Positions 36,775 to 48,300 of a stretch of DNA of 64,000 nt are shown piece by piece; the stretch's first letter is position 1; each line of letters starts with the position of its first letter. The position numbers were made by a program, and so were the translations under genes. This DNA is from Desulfobacteraceae bacterium (GTDB lineage Bacteria > Desulfobacterota > Desulfobacteria > Desulfobacterales > JACKCP01), in assembly GCA_020633955.1 (NCBI GenBank), contig JACKCP010000006.1:1-64000 (forward strand), read 5' to 3'. Below the pieces are notes generated by a model. That model was not told the origin of the DNA, ran no database searches, and saw nothing but the letters and a program-made list of their open reading frames with translations.

Positions 36775-39226
36775 GATTCCTCTCAAGATTTTTTTTCACA
36801 TCCCTCACAAGCACCGGATAAATTTTTATTATTTCATTAAAGCCATCAATATCAAAATCCTCTGCATAGCCTTTTATATCTTTCCCATAAATTATAAAGC
36901 AGTCTGCTCTGAATTTTTCTCCTGCCTCAATAAGTTCATCTGCAAAGTCCGATACATCAGAAAAAATAAAATTATTCCTGACATCCATCCATTTATTCAT
37001 CAATACCAAATCAAATACCTCACAAAACTTTTCAAAACTGTATTCATAACTTTGACTTATCTTAAAAGAATCTTCTTCCTTAAAATATCCTGAATCCTTT
37101 TTTGTGTGAACCACAGCATTTAAATCCCTTGAATAAGGTATGAATTTTATCAGTTCAGATACAAGCAAGTCCCTTGTAAAAGGCTTTTCAAGAAACCCAG
37201 ATATCCCCTTGCTTTTAATTAATTTAACGTCTCCTGAAACTGCAATCACCATTACTTTTTTTATAAGCTGATTTTGCTCCAGATACTCAATTACGTCCAT
37301 ACTTTTACTGTCATTAAGATTCATATTCAAAAGAATTATATCAGGAAGTCTTTTTCTTAAAAAATTAATTGTCTGCAGTGAATCTGAAGTCTGAAAAAGT
37401 CTTACTCCAAAAGGTTTTAAAAGATATGAAACAAGTTCCCTGTCTGAAGAATCATGGTCTGCAATGAGTATTTCAGTCTTTTTTAAAAACATAACTGATG
37501 AAAAACATTTTGAATATTTATAATTTCCAAGTTCAGACTGCTCCACAAGCGCAACATCTCTCAGCAGCACCCTGAAGCTGCTTCCAAAGCCCGCCTTTGA
37601 ATCAAGGGTTATCTCTCCTTTCATCATTTCAGCAAGTTTTTTTGCAATTGCAAGCCCAAGACCTGTTCCACCATATTCCCTTGAATCCTGTCCGTTCTGC
37701 TGTGTAAATGGCTCAAAAATTTTTGAGTGCTGATCAAGAGGTATGCCTATTCCTGAATCTTTTACTTCAATTACAATATCTGCTTTTTTTATCACGCCTT
37801 CCCTGAACACCGGATATAAAAAAAGATTTACAAACCCTTTTTCTGTAAATTTAAGTGAATTGCTTAAAAGATTTACAATAATCTGCTTTACCCTCAGCTC
37901 ATCAAGAAGAAGATATTTTGGAGTTGAAGGATCTATTATAAGATTGAATTCAAGTTTTTTTTCATTTGCAGTAATTTCAAGTTCAGATTTTACAATATCC
38001 AAAATATTTCTCAAATCGCAAGGCTGATAATATATTTCAAAACGCCCTGACTCAATTTTTGACATATCAAGAATATCGTCAATAAGATTAAGAAGAGCTT
38101 TTCCTGAATTTTTAATATTTTCTATATATTTTTTTGCTCTTGGGGTTAAATCCTCTTCATTAAGGATTTCTGCAAATCCAAGGACTGAATTCATTGGAGT
38201 TCTGATTTCATGCGAAACATTGGCAAGAAATTTTGATTTTGCAGCGTCCGCCTCATGGGCTTTTTTCATGGCAGCTTCTGCTTCTTTTTTTGCACTGCCA
38301 AGCTCTATTGCTTTTTTTCTCCATGAAAGAAAAAGAAAAAGCATCAAAAAAAACAAACCAAGAGATAAAAAAAATGCTCCAATAAAAACCCGGTCTACAA
38401 AAAATCTTTTATATTTAAATTGAATCCACTTATTATCAATCTCCTCTTTTTTTTTATCACTGATTGAATTTAAAGATTTTTCAAGAATTGACTGCAAAAT
38501 CTCATGCTTTTTGTTCACACCAAAACACAAATCATACTCATAATCTAAAATCTCGCTAACCCTCACATTTCCTATCATATTTTTTGACTTAAAATATAAA
38601 AGAACTGGAATATTGGTTATTACTCCGTCAATTTTTCCCATGGAAAGTAAAAAAATTGATTCAAGAATATTATCTGTATATTCAATTATAATATCAGGAT
38701 AATTTTCTCTTATATACCCCTCTGCTGCATATCCTTTTATAAGACCTATTTTTTTTCTGCTCATTTTTTTTAAATGCAGATCCCTGGTGGCCTCTGAGCT
38801 TATTACAAGAATATTTTGAACTTTTATATATGGAGAAGTGAAATTAAGATATTTTTGTCTTTCCTTTGTATTCTGTACCGAACTTATAAGATCAGCTTCA
38901 TTGTTTTTCATTACATCAAGGGCTTCCTGCCAGGTTAAGGTAAAGACATATTTAAATTTAAGGCCTGTAATTTTTGATATTTCCTTTAAATAATCTGAGG
39001 CAACACCCATATGGGCAGATTTTTTAAGATCAGTAAAATCTATTGGCGCAAAATTAGGGGCAGGAACCACCCTGATCTCTGGATTTGATTTAATCCACTC
39101 CTTTTCCATTTTTGATAAAGTGAGTTTTTTGTGATCGTCTTTAATAAAATAAATCATTAAAAAAAAGATTAAAACCAAAAGAGGAGACAATAATATAAGA
39201 ATAAGCCTGAAACTTTTTTTTTCCAT
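36758..39226 (-). CDS. Transmembrane hybrid histidine kinase with SBP_bac_3 sensor and degenerate receiver
   Basis: 822 residues. TM1 at about 8-27, a periplasmic family-3 solute-binding domain (about 45-270: IRVVPAPNFAPIDFTD, LTWQEALDVMKNNEADL), TM2 at about 278-300, HisKA with H339 in NVSHEIRTPMN, HATPase with KDSGIGIP and YGGTGLGLAI, then a receiver from about 585. The receiver's acceptor position is Asn634 (IILLNMNL) instead of Asp, so it should not be phosphorylated normally; the LEKPF Lys is kept. The last 120 residues are not recognised. Phosphate probably goes in trans to the overlapping downstream regulator. Senses a small periplasmic ligand, such as an amino acid; identity unknown. 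Confidence 0.9.
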   Translation of the reverse strand: MEKKSFRLILILLSPLLVLIFFLMIYFIKDDHKKLTLSKMEKEWIKSNPEIRVVPAPNFAPIDFTDLKKSAHMGVASDYLKEISKITGLKFKYVFTLTWQEALDVMKNNEADLISSVQNTKERQKYLNFTSPYIKVQNILVISSEATRDLHLKKMSRKKIGLIKGYAAEGYIRENYPDIIIEYTDNILESIFLLSMGKIDGVITNIPVLLYFKSKNMIGNVRVSEILDYEYDLCFGVNKKHEILQSILEKSLNSISDKKKEEIDNKWIQFKYKRFFVDRVFIGAFFLSLGLFFLMLFLFLSWRKKAIELGSAKKEAEAAMKKAHEADAAKSKFLANVSHEIRTPMNSVLGFAEILNEEDLTPRAKKYIENIKNSGKALLNLIDDILDMSKIESGRFEIYYQPCDLRNILDIVKSELEITANEKKLEFNLIIDPSTPKYLLLDELRVKQIIVNLLSNSLKFTEKGFVNLFLYPVFREGVIKKADIVIEVKDSGIGIPLDQHSKIFEPFTQQNGQDSREYGGTGLGLAIAKKLAEMMKGEITLDSKAGFGSSFRVLLRDVALVEQSELGNYKYSKCFSSVMFLKKTEILIADHDSSDRELVSYLLKPFGVRLFQTSDSLQTINFLRKRLPDIILLNMNLNDSKSMDVIEYLEQNQLIKKVMVIAVSGDVKLIKSKGISGFLEKPFTRDLLVSELIKFIPYSRDLNAVVHTKKDSGYFKEEDSFKISQSYEYSFEKFCEVFDLVLMNKWMDVRNNFIFSDVSDFADELIEAGEKFRADCFIIYGKDIKGYAEDFDIDGFNEIIKIYPVLVRDVKKNLERNHDRIK

Positions 39227-39304
39227 ATTTTCCCTGTATAAAAACTTGATTGATTAAAATTATCAACTTCAGTTTATATACAAATCTTATTTTTGTCATT
39301 CCAT

Positions 39305-39329
39305 AAAAAAACAGGGCAAAACTGCCCTG
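39305..39329 (-). terminator. Terminator of BASS-family transporter gene
   Basis: CAGGGCA/TGCCCTG 7-bp stem with a 4-nt loop (39312-39329), followed on the minus strand by TTTTTTTATGG. 35 nt after the transporter stop. Confidence 0.9.
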
Positions 39330-39364
39330 CCTTTTATGAATGAAGGTGTATTGTTTGCTTTTAC

Positions 39365-40369
39365 CTATGCTGCCGAAATATTTCTTCCCTTTTCCTTTAA
39401 AATCTTTTTGTCTCCAAAAATATAAGGCGTAAATTTTACATACCATGCTGCTGACTGTACCTGAACAATGTATGCAGCCGCAACAACAAGAGCTGCGGTT
39501 GAACCCTCGCTTCCAAAGGCATTTACGGCAATGGCAAGTGCAATTGAAAGATTTCTCATAACAGTTCCATAAACAAGTGCAATTCCGTCTCCTCTGTTAA
39601 GAAACAACCTGGCAATAATTGTACTGAATAAAAAATTAACAATATAAATAACTGATACAGGCATAAGAATATAAAGAATTATTTCAGGAGAGTTTCCAAT
39701 TGATTTTGCTTTCAGGGCCATTGCAACAAAAACTATCCCGACCACACCAAGGGTGGAAAGAGCAGGAAACTTAGGTGCAAGATCAGATGAATATTTTTTC
39801 ATTCCATATCTTTTAAGGAGAAATTTTCTTGTTAAAAATCCCCCAAGCATTGGGACAAATACAATAAGAATAATTTGTGTAAAAACCTGAAACACATTTA
39901 TCTCAATTGCTGTTCCCATCAAAAATTTTACATAAAATGGAGTTACTGCGCTTCCTATTGCAAGACCTGCAACTGTCATTTTAACTGCTGCTTCTACATT
40001 TCCCTTTGCAAAACCAGTCCATGAGATTGTCATTCCGCTTGTTGGAACAAGTCCTGCGAGCAAAAGCCCTAAAAGCATATATGGTTTGTCCGGCCCAAAA
40101 AAAACAAGGCCTGCAGCATATGCACCAAAAGGGAGAATCAAAAAATTAATTGCTACTGCAAAAAGCTGGGCCTTTGTATCTCCTTTTTCAAAGACTTTGC
40201 TGATTTTTAAGTTTATCATCATGGGATAAACCATCATCACAGTCAAAGGCATAATGAATGATTTTAAAAAACCAGATTCAAAATACCAGCCAAATATAAA
40301 TCCTGAAAGCATCATAAAAGGTATTGCATAGGTCAGGTGTTTTTGAATAAATGAAATCAGTTTCCACAT
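39365..40369 (-). CDS. BASS/ACR3-like membrane transporter, cysteine-free
   Basis: 334 residues with about ten membrane segments (first at 13-31), resembling the bile acid:sodium symporter superfamily and often annotated as arsenic-resistance permease ACR3. Visible family-like segments are LLAGLVPTSGMTISWTGFA with the TM4 unwound region, and LVYGTVMRNLSIALAIA with the TM9 counterpart. The protein contains no cysteine at all, whereas arsenite-exporting ACR3 proteins depend on a TM4 cysteine, so arsenite export is doubtful and an organic anion or other substrate is possible. Divergent from a sigma-54 regulator gene with shared operator-like sites and a possible sigma-54 promoter. Terminated by a strong hairpin. 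Confidence 0.8.
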   Translation of the reverse strand: MWKLISFIQKHLTYAIPFMMLSGFIFGWYFESGFLKSFIMPLTVMMVYPMMINLKISKVFEKGDTKAQLFAVAINFLILPFGAYAAGLVFFGPDKPYMLLGLLLAGLVPTSGMTISWTGFAKGNVEAAVKMTVAGLAIGSAVTPFYVKFLMGTAIEINVFQVFTQIILIVFVPMLGGFLTRKFLLKRYGMKKYSSDLAPKFPALSTLGVVGIVFVAMALKAKSIGNSPEIILYILMPVSVIYIVNFLFSTIIARLFLNRGDGIALVYGTVMRNLSIALAIAVNAFGSEGSTAALVVAAAYIVQVQSAAWYVKFTPYIFGDKKILKEKGRNISAA

Positions 40370-40417
40370 TTTTTAAGTTTCCTTTTGTTTTTAATTTCGA
40401 TTAACCTTTCATGTATA

Positions 40418-40433
40418 TTCATTTTACGTGCCA
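40418..40433 (-). promoter_or_regulatory. Candidate sigma-54 promoter for the BASS transporter
   Basis: On the minus strand TGGCAC, N5, ATGAA: the -24 box is perfect against TGGCAC and spacing is right, but the -12 box matches TTGCA at only three of five positions. About 50 nt before the transporter start and about 95-140 nt downstream of the three palindromes, a typical distance for enhancer sites. Confidence 0.4.
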
Positions 40434-40527
40434 GAATTAATATCTTCCCGAATCCTGGTTAAATTAAAAGCTATGACGGCAAAGAAATTAACTGAAAAAA
40501 ATTTAATTGCATCAATTAAAATAAAAA

Positions 40528-40571
40528 GTTAACGTTAACCAGGTAATATTAACGTAAACCTAAACGTTAAT
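40528..40571. promoter_or_regulatory. Three palindromic TTAACGTTAA-like operator/UAS sites
   Basis: GTTAACGTTAAC (40528-40539, a perfect 12-bp palindrome), ATTAACGTAAAC (40548-40559) and TAAACGTTAAT (40561-40571), with centres 20 and 12 bp apart. They lie just before the start of the sigma-54 regulator and upstream of the divergent transporter, suggesting binding by that regulator both to activate the transporter and to control itself. Confidence 0.65.
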
Positions 40572-40580
40572 GGAGAAAAA

Positions 40581-41954
40581 ATGAACGATCATGACCTTTG
40601 GACGTGCAGATATGTTAACCAGATTATTGATGCAATGGCAGATGGAGTTTTTACAATAACTCCAGATGGTAAAATAGTGTCATGGAACAAATCAATGGAA
40701 AGGATAACAGGATATTCAAAGGAAGAAGCAAAGGGTAAGGACTGCACATTCATCCATTTTTCAAGCTGTCTTGACGGATCATGTCCAAACGGAATAAAAG
40801 ACTGCGGAATACTTGACGCAACATCTGATTTTTCAAGGGAGTGCGTATTATTGTCAAAGCATAAGGAAGAAATTCCCGTACTCAAGAGAGCCAGAGTTTT
40901 ATTTGATAGCAGCAGAAATATCAGTGCAATTGTTGAGACAGTAACTGATTTAAGAGAATTGAAAAAGGCAAGGCAAAAAGCTCTTGATGCACAAAATCAG
41001 CTTGCAATAAAAACGGATCTCAAAAAAAATATTATTGGCATAAGCCCGGCAATTGAAGAGCTTCTGTCAAAAATCAAGGTTGCATCAGCAAGTGATGCCA
41101 ATATTCTTATCCAGGGCGAAACCGGAACCGGTAAGGAATTATGTGCAAATGCAGTCCATTATCTTGGCAGAAGAAATGCATTTCCCTTTGTAACCTTAAA
41201 CTGTTCGGCTCTTCCAGAAAATCTCCTTGAAAGTGAGCTTTTCGGCCATGTAAAAGGTTCTTTTACAGGAGCATTTAAAGACAGGAAAGGAAGATTTGAA
41301 GAGGCTGAAAACGGTACACTTTTTCTTGATGAAATTGGAGAAATTCCCCTTTCAGTTCAGGTAAAGCTTTTAAGGGCAGTCCAGGAAAGAGAAATCGAAA
41401 GGGTTGGAGATTCCAAAAAAATCAAGACAAACATAAGGATAATTGCAGCCACAAATAAAGATCTTTCAGAGCTTGTTGAAGAAAAAAAATTCAGAGAAGA
41501 CCTTTATTACAGACTCAGGGTTTTTCCCATAACAATTCCCCCATTAAGAAACAGAAAAGAAGATATCCCCCTTCTTCTTGATTTTTTTATAAAAAAATTA
41601 AGAAAGGAAACAAAAAAAAATATACTCAAGGCTGACAAAAAAGCTGTAAATGCCCTGATGAACCATGACTGGCCGGGAAATGTCAGGGAACTTGAAAATG
41701 CAGTTTCTTATGCATTTGTGGTTGCAGGCCAGGAAATACTTTCAAAAGACGATTTTCCTCCAGAAACAGTCTGTTCAAGCAAAAAAAATCAAATTGCCAT
41801 TCAAAGAAACCCAAAAAAACCCGATTCAAAAAAAGAGCTTTTGAAATTACTTGAAGAATGCGGCTGGAATAAGGCAGAAGCTGGAAGAAAAGCGGGGCTC
41901 AGCAGAACAACAATATGGAAATATATGAAAAAATGGGATATACCATTAAACTGA
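40581..41954 (+). CDS. Sigma-54-dependent transcriptional regulator (PAS-AAA+-Fis HTH)
   Basis: 457 residues. PAS domain (about 12-125) with a cysteine cluster C55, C63, C68 and C75 (plus C9) that could hold a metal or sense redox state. Central AAA+ domain with Walker A GETGTGKE (179-186), GSFTGA (226-231, a mild variant of GAFTGA that touches sigma-54), Walker B GTLFLDEIGE and the arginine-finger region FREDLYYRLRVFPI. Fis-type HTH at the end (WNKAEAGRKAGLSRTTIWKY). GGAG lies five nt before the ATG. Divergent from the BASS transporter, its likely target. Confidence 0.93.
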   Translation: MNDHDLWTCRYVNQIIDAMADGVFTITPDGKIVSWNKSMERITGYSKEEAKGKDCTFIHFSSCLDGSCPNGIKDCGILDATSDFSRECVLLSKHKEEIPVLKRARVLFDSSRNISAIVETVTDLRELKKARQKALDAQNQLAIKTDLKKNIIGISPAIEELLSKIKVASASDANILIQGETGTGKELCANAVHYLGRRNAFPFVTLNCSALPENLLESELFGHVKGSFTGAFKDRKGRFEEAENGTLFLDEIGEIPLSVQVKLLRAVQEREIERVGDSKKIKTNIRIIAATNKDLSELVEEKKFREDLYYRLRVFPITIPPLRNRKEDIPLLLDFFIKKLRKETKKNILKADKKAVNALMNHDWPGNVRELENAVSYAFVVAGQEILSKDDFPPETVCSSKKNQIAIQRNPKKPDSKKELLKLLEECGWNKAEAGRKAGLSRTTIWKYMKKWDIPLN

Positions 41955-41955
41955 A

Positions 41956-42123
41956 GTAACTGTTCAGCTCAATTTAGAACGGCTGCTGCATTCTTTCTGA
42001 GCCTCATTCTCGCTTAAGCTCCGAGGCAGGAGATAAAAAAACTATCTCCTGAAACCGGCTCAGAAAAAATACAGCATCCGTCGCCAAAACGCTTTTTTCT
42101 CAGTTTTTAAGCTGAATAGTTAC
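41956..42123 (+). repeat. MITE-like inverted-repeat element, copy 4 (perfect 8-bp target duplication)
   Basis: 168 bp from GTAACTGTTCAGCTC, AACGGCTGCTGCATTC, CAGGAGATAAAAAAACTATC and CCGGCTCAGAAAAAATACAG to AAGCTGAATAGTTAC. Flanked on both sides by AAACTGAA (41948-41955 and 42124-42131), a perfect 8-bp direct repeat. The left flank contains the stop codon of the sigma-54 regulator, so the element begins one nt past that stop. Confidence 0.95.
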
Positions 42124-42131
42124 AAACTGAA

Positions 42132-42399
42132 TTTGATATTTTGCCTGTTCGGGGCTAAAGTGAGTGCATAAAATTGACCTCAGGCTGTTTTGCAATATTA
42201 AAGAATGGCCTGAATACGGATTAACCGGAAGCAAAGCTTTTTAGTTCAGCAGGTAAATACTCAATTAAAAAAAACTTGCTGATATATCAGATAAAAGTTT
42301 AATAAAATGCCTGGCCTGCACTGAATATGACTGATTTTAAAATCGTTCAATCAGGGCTTATTTGATATTTTTTAATTTCTGTTTTTTTTGGAGAAAGAT
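42132..42399 (+). other. Leader region of the giant kinase gene, nothing recognised
   Basis: About 270 nt between the inverted-repeat element and the next start, without coding ORF, strong hairpin or clear promoter boxes. GGAG at 42390-42393 is the ribosome binding site for the TTG at 42400. Confidence 0.5.
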
Positions 42400-45300
42400 T
42401 TGAATAATCCAACAAACCCTAACACTGAAACCCATCTTAACAATTCAAAAAATGAGAAAATCACTGATCTCATAATATCTGGGTACAAGCTCAACAAAAT
42501 AATTTATGAGGGTAAAATCTCAAAGATAATAAGAGGTTTTGACACTTTAAAGAAGCAGCCTGTTGTAATTAAAATACTAAATCCGGAAGAAGTTTCACCC
42601 ATTCAGACAATGAGGTTCAGGCAGGATTTTGAAATAAGAAAACACCTTGAATCTGATTTTATTGTAAAAGCATACACTTTCCAGTTTTATCACCACAGGC
42701 CCTTCATTGTAATGGAAGACTTTAATGCAAAATGTCTTAATACACTCTTCAAGACCAGTCAGCCACATGTCTCACAGTTTTACTCCATTGCTGAAAAAAG
42801 CCTTGAAGCACTTGAATACATCCATAAAAAAGAAGTCATCCACAAAGATATCAAGCCATGCAATATACTTTTGAATGATGAAACAGGAGTTGTGAAATTA
42901 ACTGATTTCGGCATCTCAACTATGCTTTTTCAGGAGCATCCATCTTTTCTTAATCCAAGATCACTTGAAGGCACAATTGGTTTTATTTCTCCTGAACAGA
43001 CCGGAAGAATGAACAGGTTCCTCGACTATAGGACAGATTTCTATTCAATTGGCGCAACATTTTATTTTCTATTGTCAGGCCATCCACCTTTTTCCGAAGA
43101 TTCGCCAATGGCAATGATCCACGCACATTTAGCAAAGGAGGCAATGCCGCTTTATCTGGTCAATAAAGATGTCCCCTTTTCCCTTTCTGAAATTATAATG
43201 AAGCTCCTTTCAAAAAACCCTGAAGACAGATACCAGAGTATTGAAGGAATTTTATCTGACCTTAAAAAATCTGAAGAGATATTTAAAAGCGGTGAAAAAA
43301 ATAAAACCTTTGCCCTTGGAAAAACAGATTTTTCAGAAAAATTTACAATACCTGAAAAAATTTACGGTAGAAAAAAAGAACTTAACTCTTTAATTGAATC
43401 CTTTTTCAAAATCAAAGGAGGATCAGATGAGATTGCAATTATTGAAGGCTATTCAGGATCAGGAAAAACAGTAATTGTTAAGGAACTGCAAAAACAGATT
43501 TCTGATCCAGACTGTTATTTTATCTCAGGAAAATACGAGGAATTCTCTGAAAGTCAGGCATACAGAGGGATAATCCAGGCCTTTGAAGAGCTTATTTCAG
43601 AAATTCTTGGAGAGAACCAGGATACAATTAATAATTTCAAAAGTGAAATTTCCAGATCAATAGGTGAAAACGGAAAAATACTTACTGATCTTTTTCCGAA
43701 ACTTCAAATTATTACAGGTCCTCAAAAAGAAATTCCAAACCTTGGGGTTTCTGAAACAAGAAGCAGATTTAATTATACATTCCGGGAGTTTGTCAAGATT
43801 TTCACAAAAAACCAGAGAAAACTAATTTTATTCCTTGACGACATGCAGTGGATAGACTCTGCTTCTCTAGGTCTTTTAAAGGCTCTTTTTTCTGGAGAAA
43901 AAATTAAAAATTTTCTATTTATAGGATCATACAGAAAAGACGAAGTAAACAGCAGCCATCCAGTTTCAATTTTTTTAGAAGAAACAAAAAAACAAAATGA
44001 AAATGTAAATACAATAGAACTGAAGCCTCTTTCTTTTAAGGATACACTTGATCTTGTTTCAGACACAGTTATCTGCGAAAAATCCAGGGCCTATAAATTA
44101 TGCGAACTTATATTCAATAAAACTGGAGCAAACCCATTTTTCATTAAAGAATTTCTCATGTCTCTTTACAGAGAAAGACTTATTTCATTCAGCAAAAATA
44201 CAAAAAAATGGGAATGGGATATTGAAAAAATAAAGTCACAGAATATAACCCAAAACGTTGTTTCACTCCTTATTGACAGAATAGAAAAACTACCGGAAAA
44301 ATCACTTGATATTTTAAAAAAGGCAGCATGCATTGGAAGCAGAACAAGTTACAAAAAACTTTTTTCTGTCTGTGAGATGAGAGAAAAAGAGTTTAACATT
44401 TATCTATTTGAAATATTAAAACAAGGTATGCTTATACCTGTTTCCGGATACAGCCCGGATCAAAATACTGATCCTGAAAAAACTGACATAAAAAAAAATA
44501 TAAGGCCCGATTATATTTTCCAGCACGACAGACTGCGCCAGGCAGCCTATGAAACCATAAAAAAGGAAAATAGAACATCAATCCATCTTTCCATAGGAAA
44601 GAAATTCTTTGAAATTGCAGATAAAGATTTTTTTGAACAAAACCTTTTTGAAATTGTAAACCATATGAACGAAGGCAGAGAGCTTTTAGCAGATAATGAC
44701 GACTTTGACCTTCTTGTTCACCTAAATTATATTTCAGGCAAAAAAGCTAAAAATTCAGGTGCCTACCAGAGAGCTCTCAAATATTTTGAAATCACCCGGT
44801 CAATTCTGCCCCAAAACAATAATGACATTTTTTACAAAACAGTATTAAAAGAGCTTGCTGAAACAAAATATCTGTGCGGAGAACTTCAGGAATCAAGAAA
44901 AATACTTGAAGATCTTTTAGTTTCCGAAAAAGACATAATAGAAAAATGCAGAATTTATGAGCTTTTAATTTTAATATGCACAATGAGCGCAAGCTATGAC
45001 GAGGCACTCATAACTGGTAAAACAGCCCTTGATCTTCTTGAGGTAAATCTGCCAATAGAAAATATTGAGTCTGAAACTTCAACAGAAGTTGCCAAAGCAA
45101 TTAAAAAACTAAAAAAATCCCAAATAAAAAAACTTATAAACACACCTGAAGCCAAAGATCCTAAAATCAGAACTGCAATGAAAATTCTCATAAGACTTCA
45201 GGCAACCTCATATTTTTTCAAGACAAACCTTTATCCCTTTATTCTTGCAAAAATGGTTAACTTATCACTAGATTACGGACATACTCCAGAATCTGCTAAA

Positions 45301-48300
45301 GGTTATGCAAGTTTTGGCAATATTTACTCAAACAAAACAAAAGATTATAAAACGGCCTACGAACTTGGAACACTGGGACTGAACCTGAGTAGAAAATTCA
45401 GGGACAAAAAGATTGAATGCCAGTCAAGGCTTTCAATTGCCGCATTTCTTATTCACGGTGTTGATCATCTTAAAGAAGGTGAGGATCATATTTTTCAGGG
45501 ATATCAGTCGGGACTTGAATCCGGTGAAATTCAATATGCAGGACTTCTTTTGTTCAACAAAATTCTAAACAGATTTTTTCAGGGATACAGACTTGATTAT
45601 CTGGAAAAAGAAATTAATGATGATCTGAACTTCTGCATAAAAACAGGAAACAGCATAGCAATTGATGTAATAACACCATTTAGACTTGCAGTTTTGAATC
45701 TAAGAAAAAAAACAAAAAATCCATTTGATTTTTCAGATGAATGCTGTTCATTCAATGACTATTATGAAAAAATGACAAAAAATCAAAGCATGCCTGCACT
45801 TTTTCTTCTATGGCTTTTAAAGGCATTTGTATTGTATCTGAACGGCAAAATACAAAACGCGGCAAATGCAATATCAAAGGCTGAAAAATACTGGGCTGCA
45901 ACAACAGGATATTTTTCAGACACAGAATACCTTTTTTTGAAGGCACTCATACTGGCTTCAGTGTTCAAGGATTCAGATAATGATGAAAAACAGGAAATAC
46001 TTGAAACAATAAAAAATATTTCCCAGATTCTTAAGCACAAGTCTTTGACCGCACCTCAAAATCATCTTTCAAGACACTATCTTGTTGAAGCAGAGTTTTA
46101 CAGGATTAAAGGAGAGAATGAAACAGCTTCAAACTTTTATGACCAGGCAGTTGAATCAGCATCTCAATATGATTTTATTCAGATTGAGGCCATTGCAAAT
46201 GAACTTTGCGCAAATTTCTGGACAGACCTGAATAAAAAGAAACTCTCAAGGCCATACCTTGAAGATGCCTGCGAAGCTTATGAAAAATGGGGTGCTCTGA
46301 GAAAAATTAAAAGCCTTGAAAAAAATCTGCCGGGTTATTCATCAAAAACCACCAAACTCCAGCTATTCAATACCCAGACCTCAAGTTACCCTGATTCTGA
46401 AATTGATTATTCATCAGCACTTGATATGGAGTCAGTGGCAAAAACATCCAGGGTTATTTCAAGCGAAGTCAACATTGAAAAACTCCTTAAAAAATTAATG
46501 AGGATAATGATTGAAAGTGCAGGAGCACAAAAGGGATTCATTATTTTAAAAAAGGGAGAGTCTCTTTACATCCAGGCCTATTCCGACTCCAAAACAGTAA
46601 ATGTACTTCAGGCTAAACCAATTGACAAAACAGATGAAATAGCAGAGTCAGTTGTAAGATATGTAATTCATACTTCTGAAGATGTAATAGTAGATGATAT
46701 TTCTACAAATACAAAGTTTAACAGTGACAGATGGCTTAGAAAAAACAATTCCGGCTCTCTTTTGTGCACACCTTTAAAGTATAAGGACAAAACAATTGGA
46801 GCCCTTTATCTTGAAAACAGTATTGCCACCAGGGTTTTTTCAGGAGAAAGGCTTAGAATTCTAAAATATCTTTTACCACAGGCAGCAATATCAATTGATA
46901 ATGCCATAATATTTGCAGAAACTGCAAAACTAACAAAAAGCCTTGAAAAAGAAGTTGAACACAGGAAAAAAATACAGGAAGAACTTGAAAAAAGCGAACA
47001 AAAATACAGAGAAATATTTGAAAATACAAGAGATATTTACATTGAAACTGCAATTGACGGAACAATCATTGAGGTAAGTCCTTCAGTTGTTGAATCAGCT
47101 GGCTATACAAGGGAAGAGCTGGTTGGTGAAAAAGTGAGCAGAAGATATATCGATCCCGCTGATCAAAAAAGTTTAATGGAAAATTTATTTAAATTCGGCA
47201 AAGTTTCAAATTTTGAAGCAAAGTGCAAAACAAAAAACAACAACTTTGCAGATTCTTCAATAAATGCAATGGTAATAAAAGACAAAAATGGAAAGCCCGA
47301 AAAAGTAATTGTCTCAATAAGAGACATAACTGAAAAAAAACAGCTTGAGTTAAAACTTTTCCACTCACAGAAAATGGAGGCAATAGGAACTCTTGCAGGC
47401 GGAATAGCCCATGATTTTAATAATATCCTGGCAGGAATAACAGGATATACAGATATTGCCAAACTTAAGCTGAAAAAAGAACCTGAAAAAATCCCCATCT
47501 ACCTTGATGGAATATCAAGGGCTGGTGAAAGAGCAAAAAATCTTGTTAGCCAGATTTTATCTTTCACAAGAAACACCGAAACAAAAAGAAAGAACATAAA
47601 CCCTCTTCCAGTTATAAAGGAAGCATTGAAACTTCTAAGATCATCGATTCCCTCATCCATTGAAATGGTGGAGGAAATTAAAACAAAGGCACCTCTTATA
47701 AAAGGCAACACAACCCAGCTTCATCAGGTGATAATGAATCTTTGCACCAATGCAGCCCACTCAATGAAAGAAACCGGAGGTGTGCTTACAACAAGAATAG
47801 AAACAATTAATATTAATAAAAACAACCTGTTTGAAACAAGCTTTGGAGAAATCACCCCAGGAGATTACCTGAAAATAAGCGTAAAAGACACGGGCCACGG
47901 AATTCAGGAACAAATTGGAGCAAAAATTTTTGACCCATATTTCACAACTAAAAAAACAGGCGAAGGAACAGGGCTTGGACTTTCAATGGTACATGGAATT
48001 GTTAAAAACCATGGAGGATATTTAAAATTCTCAAGCATACCAGATAAAGGTACCTGTTTTGAAATTTATTTTCCACTTGCCCAGGAATTCATGAAACAGC
48101 CAAAGCAGAAAAAACACTACAATCCAATAACCGGAGGCGAGCAAATCCTTTTTGTAGACGATGAGGAGATTCTTGCCGAACTCATGGAAGAGCTGCTTCA
48201 GGAATCAGGCTACAAAGTTAAATGTGTCAACAGTTCAGTTGAAGCCTTGAACCTGTTTAATGAGAATCCAGATAAATATGATATAATTATTACTGATATG

